Assembly (NCBI GenBank): GCA_016946835.1
Contig: JACVTC010000060.1
Span: 87,501 to 142,500 of the forward strand
Direction: 5' to 3'
Source of the DNA: Neocallimastix lanati (nom. inval.)
Taxonomy: Eukaryota; Neocallimastigomycota; Neocallimastigomycetes; Neocallimastigales; Neocallimastigaceae
DNA length: 55,000 bases
In this document: piece after piece, positions 54,735 to 55,000 of the stretch
How positions within the stretch are numbered: position 1 is the stretch's first letter
Layout of the letters: each line of letters opens with the position of its first letter
Position numbers and translations under genes: made by a program
The notes under the pieces: model-generated
What the model was told of the DNA's origin: nothing
Seen by the model: the letters and a program-made list of their open reading frames with translations, nothing else
Databases searched by the model: none

Positions 54735-55000
54735 CATATTTAAATATAATTAATATTTATATTATTCTTTTATTAAAATATGAATTTTATATTTTATTCT
54801 ATGTTTTGTCTCTATTTAACCTTTTAATTATTTTTATTTTTTTATTTTTTTTTTTTTTTTTTATTTATTTATTTATTTTTTATTATTATTATTTTAATTA
54901 CAAATAAGTATAAAACTATATTACTATTTTAAAAAAAAAATTAATTAATTTGGTTATTTTTTTTTTTTTTTTTTTATAGAATTAATATAATTAAAAGTCA
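53861..55000. other. AT-rich intergenic sequence to window end
   Basis: A and T runs (T26 near 54422-54447, A39 near 54693-54731, others) in AT-rich sequence. I see no gene, RNA or repeat family. Confidence 0.6.

Noticed and set aside
1-55000. Dictyostelium-type genome
   Set aside because: tRNA-targeting LTR elements and AT content would fit, but the ankyrin and FLYWCH-MULE protein styles fit anaerobic gut fungi better. Not excluded without a marker gene.

Overview
This is a very AT-rich eukaryotic genome segment, full of long A and T homopolymers, with a few islands of more ordinary base composition that are almost all mobile-element genes. The ankyrin-repeat style (units like 'NENLVKYLVENGAD.NK'), the FLYWCH/MULE transposase and the extreme AT content are what I would expect from an anaerobic gut fungus (Neocallimastigomycota). 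Dictyostelids are the main alternative. This assignment is inference; no rRNA or housekeeping gene is present to settle it.

Left part (1-25107): a head-to-tail stack of LTR retrotransposons, all on the minus strand, ends against a tRNA-Val(UAC) gene at 25035-25107. Element E1 (1-4749 plus leader) has one fused Gag-Pol frame cut by the window edge. Next come LTR copies A and B around a non-coding interior (6131-13565). Element E2 (13569-19836) has Gag and Pol in one frame split by a single UGA, and a 12-nt primer site exactly complementary to its own predicted mRNA 5' end (Tf1-type self-priming). Element E3 (19843-25020) has two nearly identical 1.1-kb LTRs, a tRNA-type primer site, Gag joined to protease by a textbook -1 frameshift signal, and has lost RT and most of RNase H and integrase. 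Its outer edge is 14 nt from the tRNA gene. LTRs A-D share hairpins whose arms covary between copies.

Middle part (25108-31776): simple repeats, a 36-bp-type minisatellite and a rearranged old element with an 81-bp inverted repeat (80/81 identical). From 31777 to 38936 lies a heavily decayed, roughly 7-kb ankyrin-repeat pseudogene on the plus strand, crowded with poly(A) runs.

Right part (38937-55000): two paralogous, frameshifted ankyrin genes (40323-41630 and 50371-51929), each followed by a fossil of another copy, flank a 4.4-kb MULE DNA transposon (43175-47581). The MULE has 42/42 identical inner inverted repeats, a 9-bp target duplication and a broken FLYWCH-MULE transposase. A tRNA-Lys(CUU) fossil and one more ankyrin fossil lie near the right end. 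No intact host protein gene is evident; the intact gene in the window is the tRNA.
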